Positions 5,203 to 7,062 of a stretch of DNA of 7,062 nucleotides are shown here, one piece after another. The stretch is from Nitrososphaera sp. Its GTDB lineage: Archaea > Thermoproteota > Nitrososphaeria > Nitrososphaerales > Nitrososphaeraceae. The stretch spans positions 1-7,062 of the forward strand of contig JANWHJ010000073.1 of the NCBI GenBank assembly GCA_025450475.1, given 5' to 3'. The notes beneath the pieces are model-generated. The model did not search any database. It was not told where the DNA came from and saw nothing but the letters and a program-made list of their open reading frames with translations. Position 1 is the first letter of the stretch. The number at the start of each line of letters is the position of its first letter. Both the position numbers and the translations under genes were made by a program.

Positions 5203-5991
5203 TTGGAATACCTGCAGGTAGGCGGCCTTTCAGTCCGATATGATGATGTCGGCAGCGGCGAAGCAGTGCTCCTGATCCACGGGCTAGGAGGTTCGATCGA
5301 AAGCTGGATAAATAACACTGGCGAGCTGGCAAAAAGCCTGCGGGTGATCGCGGTGGACCTGCCTGGTTTTGGGTTAAGCGACAAACCGAATATGAGCTAT
5401 ACGATCAAATTCTATTGGGAATTTATCACCCGGTTCGTGAAGATCTTAAAACTGGAGAAAGTGTCGATGGTGGGCTCGTCACTTGGCGGCCACGTCGCAG
5501 CCGAAGTCGCGATAAACCAGCCTGAACTGGTTAAGAGGCTCGTGATGATAAGCCCCCCGGGCGCTCTCCCTCGCTCGTTCAAGGGAACGCCAGCCCTCAT
5601 GAGGTACTCAAAGGTGATAAGCGCAAAATCAGTGCAGCAGGTAAGAAAGGCATTGACTGCGGTGGACAACAAGCCTGTGGACTATTCCTATGCGCAGATC
5701 GTTTACCAAAAAATGTCTATGCCCGGCGCAAGGGAAGCGTTCCTGTCAGCATTTCTAGGCAGCGCAAAGGCGCCGCGGCTGAATAGCAGGCTTCACAAAA
5801 TAAAGGCGCCCGCCTTGCTGTTGTGGGGCAAGGAGGACCTCATGATCCCGGTAAGGTTTGCAGAGCCGTTTGTAAGAATGAAAAACTGCAGAATAGTCAT
5901 GCTTGAAGGCTGCGGTCACCGGCCGCACGTCGACCGCCCGGGGTTGTTTAACAAGCTCGTGGTTGACTATTTATCGGAACTCGCGCTCTAG
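5203..5991 (+). CDS. Alpha/beta hydrolase
   Basis: A 262-residue serine hydrolase of the alpha/beta fold; the substrate (ester, lactone or similar) cannot be told. It carries the oxyanion-hole HGLGG (26-30), DLPGFGLSD (52-60), the nucleophile elbow GSSLG (91-95, nucleophile Ser93), the acidic residue Asp212 in WGKEDLMIP, and the catalytic His239 in GCGHRPHVDRP. The lid region (about 125-195) is helical. No signal peptide, so cytosolic. TTG start immediately follows the TAA of the GNAT gene; the N-terminus (MEYLQVGGLSVRYDDVGSG) matches the normal family beginning, which supports it. Last gene of the four-gene operon. Its last 21 bases overlap the 3' end of the minus-strand peptidase gene. Confidence 0.95.
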   Translation: MEYLQVGGLSVRYDDVGSGEAVLLIHGLGGSIESWINNTGELAKSLRVIAVDLPGFGLSDKPNMSYTIKFYWEFITRFVKILKLEKVSMVGSSLGGHVAAEVAINQPELVKRLVMISPPGALPRSFKGTPALMRYSKVISAKSVQQVRKALTAVDNKPVDYSYAQIVYQKMSMPGAREAFLSAFLGSAKAPRLNSRLHKIKAPALLLWGKEDLMIPVRFAEPFVRMKNCRIVMLEGCGHRPHVDRPGLFNKLVVDYLSELAL

Positions 5992-7062
5992 TCTGTCAAC
6001 CTTTTGCAGGAGCTCCAGGTTCTTCGATTTGATCTTGTCAATTTCATCTCTCATTTGCGCAACTTCTTTTGGCTTCTTTGTCGCATCCTTGATTATGCTT
6101 ATGCACTCCTCTGCCACTCTCTTCACCCTGGGATCAAGATCATATTCGGCCACCCGCGACAAATCAGGGATGGCCTTTGTTAGTTCTGCATCTGCCAATG
6201 CCCTGCACGCATTGATGCGTATCCTGAACCATTTGTCGGTCAGTAGTGATTTCAGGTGATCCACCACTGGGTGGCTGTCTGCAAACTTGCCTAGAGCAAA
6301 AGTGGCCGCTTCCCTTACCCTGTGGTGGTTGCCGTACCTGCTTTTTTCCACCAAAAAGTCTGCTATCTCTTTATCACCGGGAAACTCTTTTAGGCCCGCA
6401 ATCGCGCCCTGTGCGACGATGTTCTGGAAAGTGTTTGTTAAGGTAGCCTTTTTCAAAATGGGAATTGCATGTCTGTTTCTTGTCTTTCCGATCGCCGTGG
6501 CAGCTTCTGACTCGACAAAGTAGCTCTCATCCTCTTGCAGCACCGGCCTTAGCAGATCCAGCGTCTCATCCTTTTTGAACTCGCCTATCGCCTTTACGAC
6601 GGCACGCCTTGCCTTTGGATGCTTTACCAACAGGCACTTTTTCAACACCTCATAAGCGTTATCAGTTCTTATCGCGCCAAGCGCCTTCGCCGCTTCAACC
6701 GCGACTCCCCAGAATTCATCCCGCAGGACCGCGTCTTTCAGTGCATCAACGACTACGTCAGCTGACTTGTCCTTCAGCGAGCGAGCAGCTTCGACCCGCT
6801 CTATGACAGTGTCGCCATCTTGGAGCTGTGTGATCAGCATCTCCTTTGGTGCCTTGATCGACATTGACTTCAGTATCTTGAGCTGGGGGTCTATCGAGAA
6901 CCATTCCACTTCGTTGTCGACAGGAATCTGGAACGCGCTCTCTTTTTCAGAGATCTTGAATGAATATGTCTTCTTTCCCCTTGCAAACACCAGCTTTACT
7001 TCGAGCGAAAACTCAAACGGCACACCTGACTGCATTTGGTCTATCTTTATCTTTGCGATGCC
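5971..7062 (-). CDS. C-terminal part of a probable M1-family aminopeptidase with HEAT repeats (runs off right edge)
   Basis: The last 363 residues of a gene whose start lies beyond 7062. An ATG at 7035 exists, but the frame stays open through it with GIAKIKIDQ, and the sequence there reads as the middle of a beta domain. Residues 1-70 form a beta-rich segment: FEFSLEVKLVFARGKKTYSF, FQIPVDNEVEWFSIDP, then LKILKSM. This is the pattern that follows the catalytic domain in M1 zinc aminopeptidases (the immunoglobulin-like domain). Then come about six HEAT-like helical pairs (about 75-325), with recurring units such as VEAARSL, AVEAAKALGAI, ARRAVVKAIGEF, VREAATFALGKF and IRINACRALADA. The end is a 30-residue heptad-like coiled coil (MRDEIDKIKSKNLELLQK, then a final R). 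The catalytic HEXXH is not in the window, so the call rests on the C-terminal architecture; a stand-alone HEAT scaffold is the alternative. Confidence 0.82.
   Translation of the reverse strand, partial: GIAKIKIDQMQSGVPFEFSLEVKLVFARGKKTYSFKISEKESAFQIPVDNEVEWFSIDPQLKILKSMSIKAPKEMLITQLQDGDTVIERVEAARSLKDKSADVVVDALKDAVLRDEFWGVAVEAAKALGAIRTDNAYEVLKKCLLVKHPKARRAVVKAIGEFKKDETLDLLRPVLQEDESYFVESEAATAIGKTRNRHAIPILKKATLTNTFQNIVAQGAIAGLKEFPGDKEIADFLVEKSRYGNHHRVREAATFALGKFADSHPVVDHLKSLLTDKWFRIRINACRALADAELTKAIPDLSRVAEYDLDPRVKRVAEECISIIKDATKKPKEVAQMRDEIDKIKSKNLELLQKVDRLEREFR

Noticed and set aside
6246..6806. Plus-strand open frames opposite the HEAT-repeat gene
   Set aside because: Their translations are composition artefacts of the repetitive Ala/Leu/Lys-rich HEAT coding sequence on the other strand.

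Overview
The window looks like chromosomal DNA from an archaeon, most plausibly a Nitrososphaera-like (group I.1b) thaumarchaeote. The reasons are: start codons lying about 27-28 bases downstream of TATA-like boxes (leaderless archaeal transcripts), tightly packed genes with many GTG/TTG starts and almost no Shine-Dalgarno signals, roughly half G+C, and the protein styles seen here (a bacterial/archaeal-type PolX-PHP and an M1 peptidase C-terminus with HEAT repeats). The lineage is an inference from memory of such genomes; no search was run. I see no mobile element, CRISPR array, rRNA or tRNA.

Layout. Bases 1-334 (minus) hold the N-terminal part of a multi-pass membrane protein that leaves the window on the left, with its own TATA box just past the end of the next gene. 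Bases 370-2094 (minus) encode a full-length family X DNA polymerase with a C-terminal PHP domain. Bases 2095-2452 are a non-coding divergent region with three features worth attention: an imperfect hairpin, a perfect 7-bp dyad, and copies of a 13-bp motif. Next come two tiny plus-strand ORFs (40 and 37 codons) that overlap by one base and encode predicted single-span membrane peptides, followed by a 91-residue soluble protein of unknown function.

From 3125 to 5991 (plus) lies a four-gene operon with no intergenic DNA at all: dCMP deaminase, a 224-residue protein of unknown function, a GNAT acetyltransferase with a degenerate second GNAT-like half, and an alpha/beta hydrolase. It starts from a clear TATA box that places transcription at the ATG of the deaminase. 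The three downstream genes start with GTG, TTG and TTG directly at or over the preceding stop codon, which points to translational coupling. Its 3' end overlaps by 21 bp the convergent end of a minus-strand gene (5971 to beyond 7062). That gene encodes the C-terminal part of what looks like an M1-family aminopeptidase, ending in HEAT repeats and a short coiled coil.

Functionally, the deaminase makes dUMP for dTTP synthesis and PolX-PHP is a gap-filling repair polymerase, so the window has a light DNA-precursor/repair flavour. No single pathway ties all the genes together. The least explained parts are the intergenic region with the two tiny membrane peptides, and the unknown protein fused into the deaminase operon.
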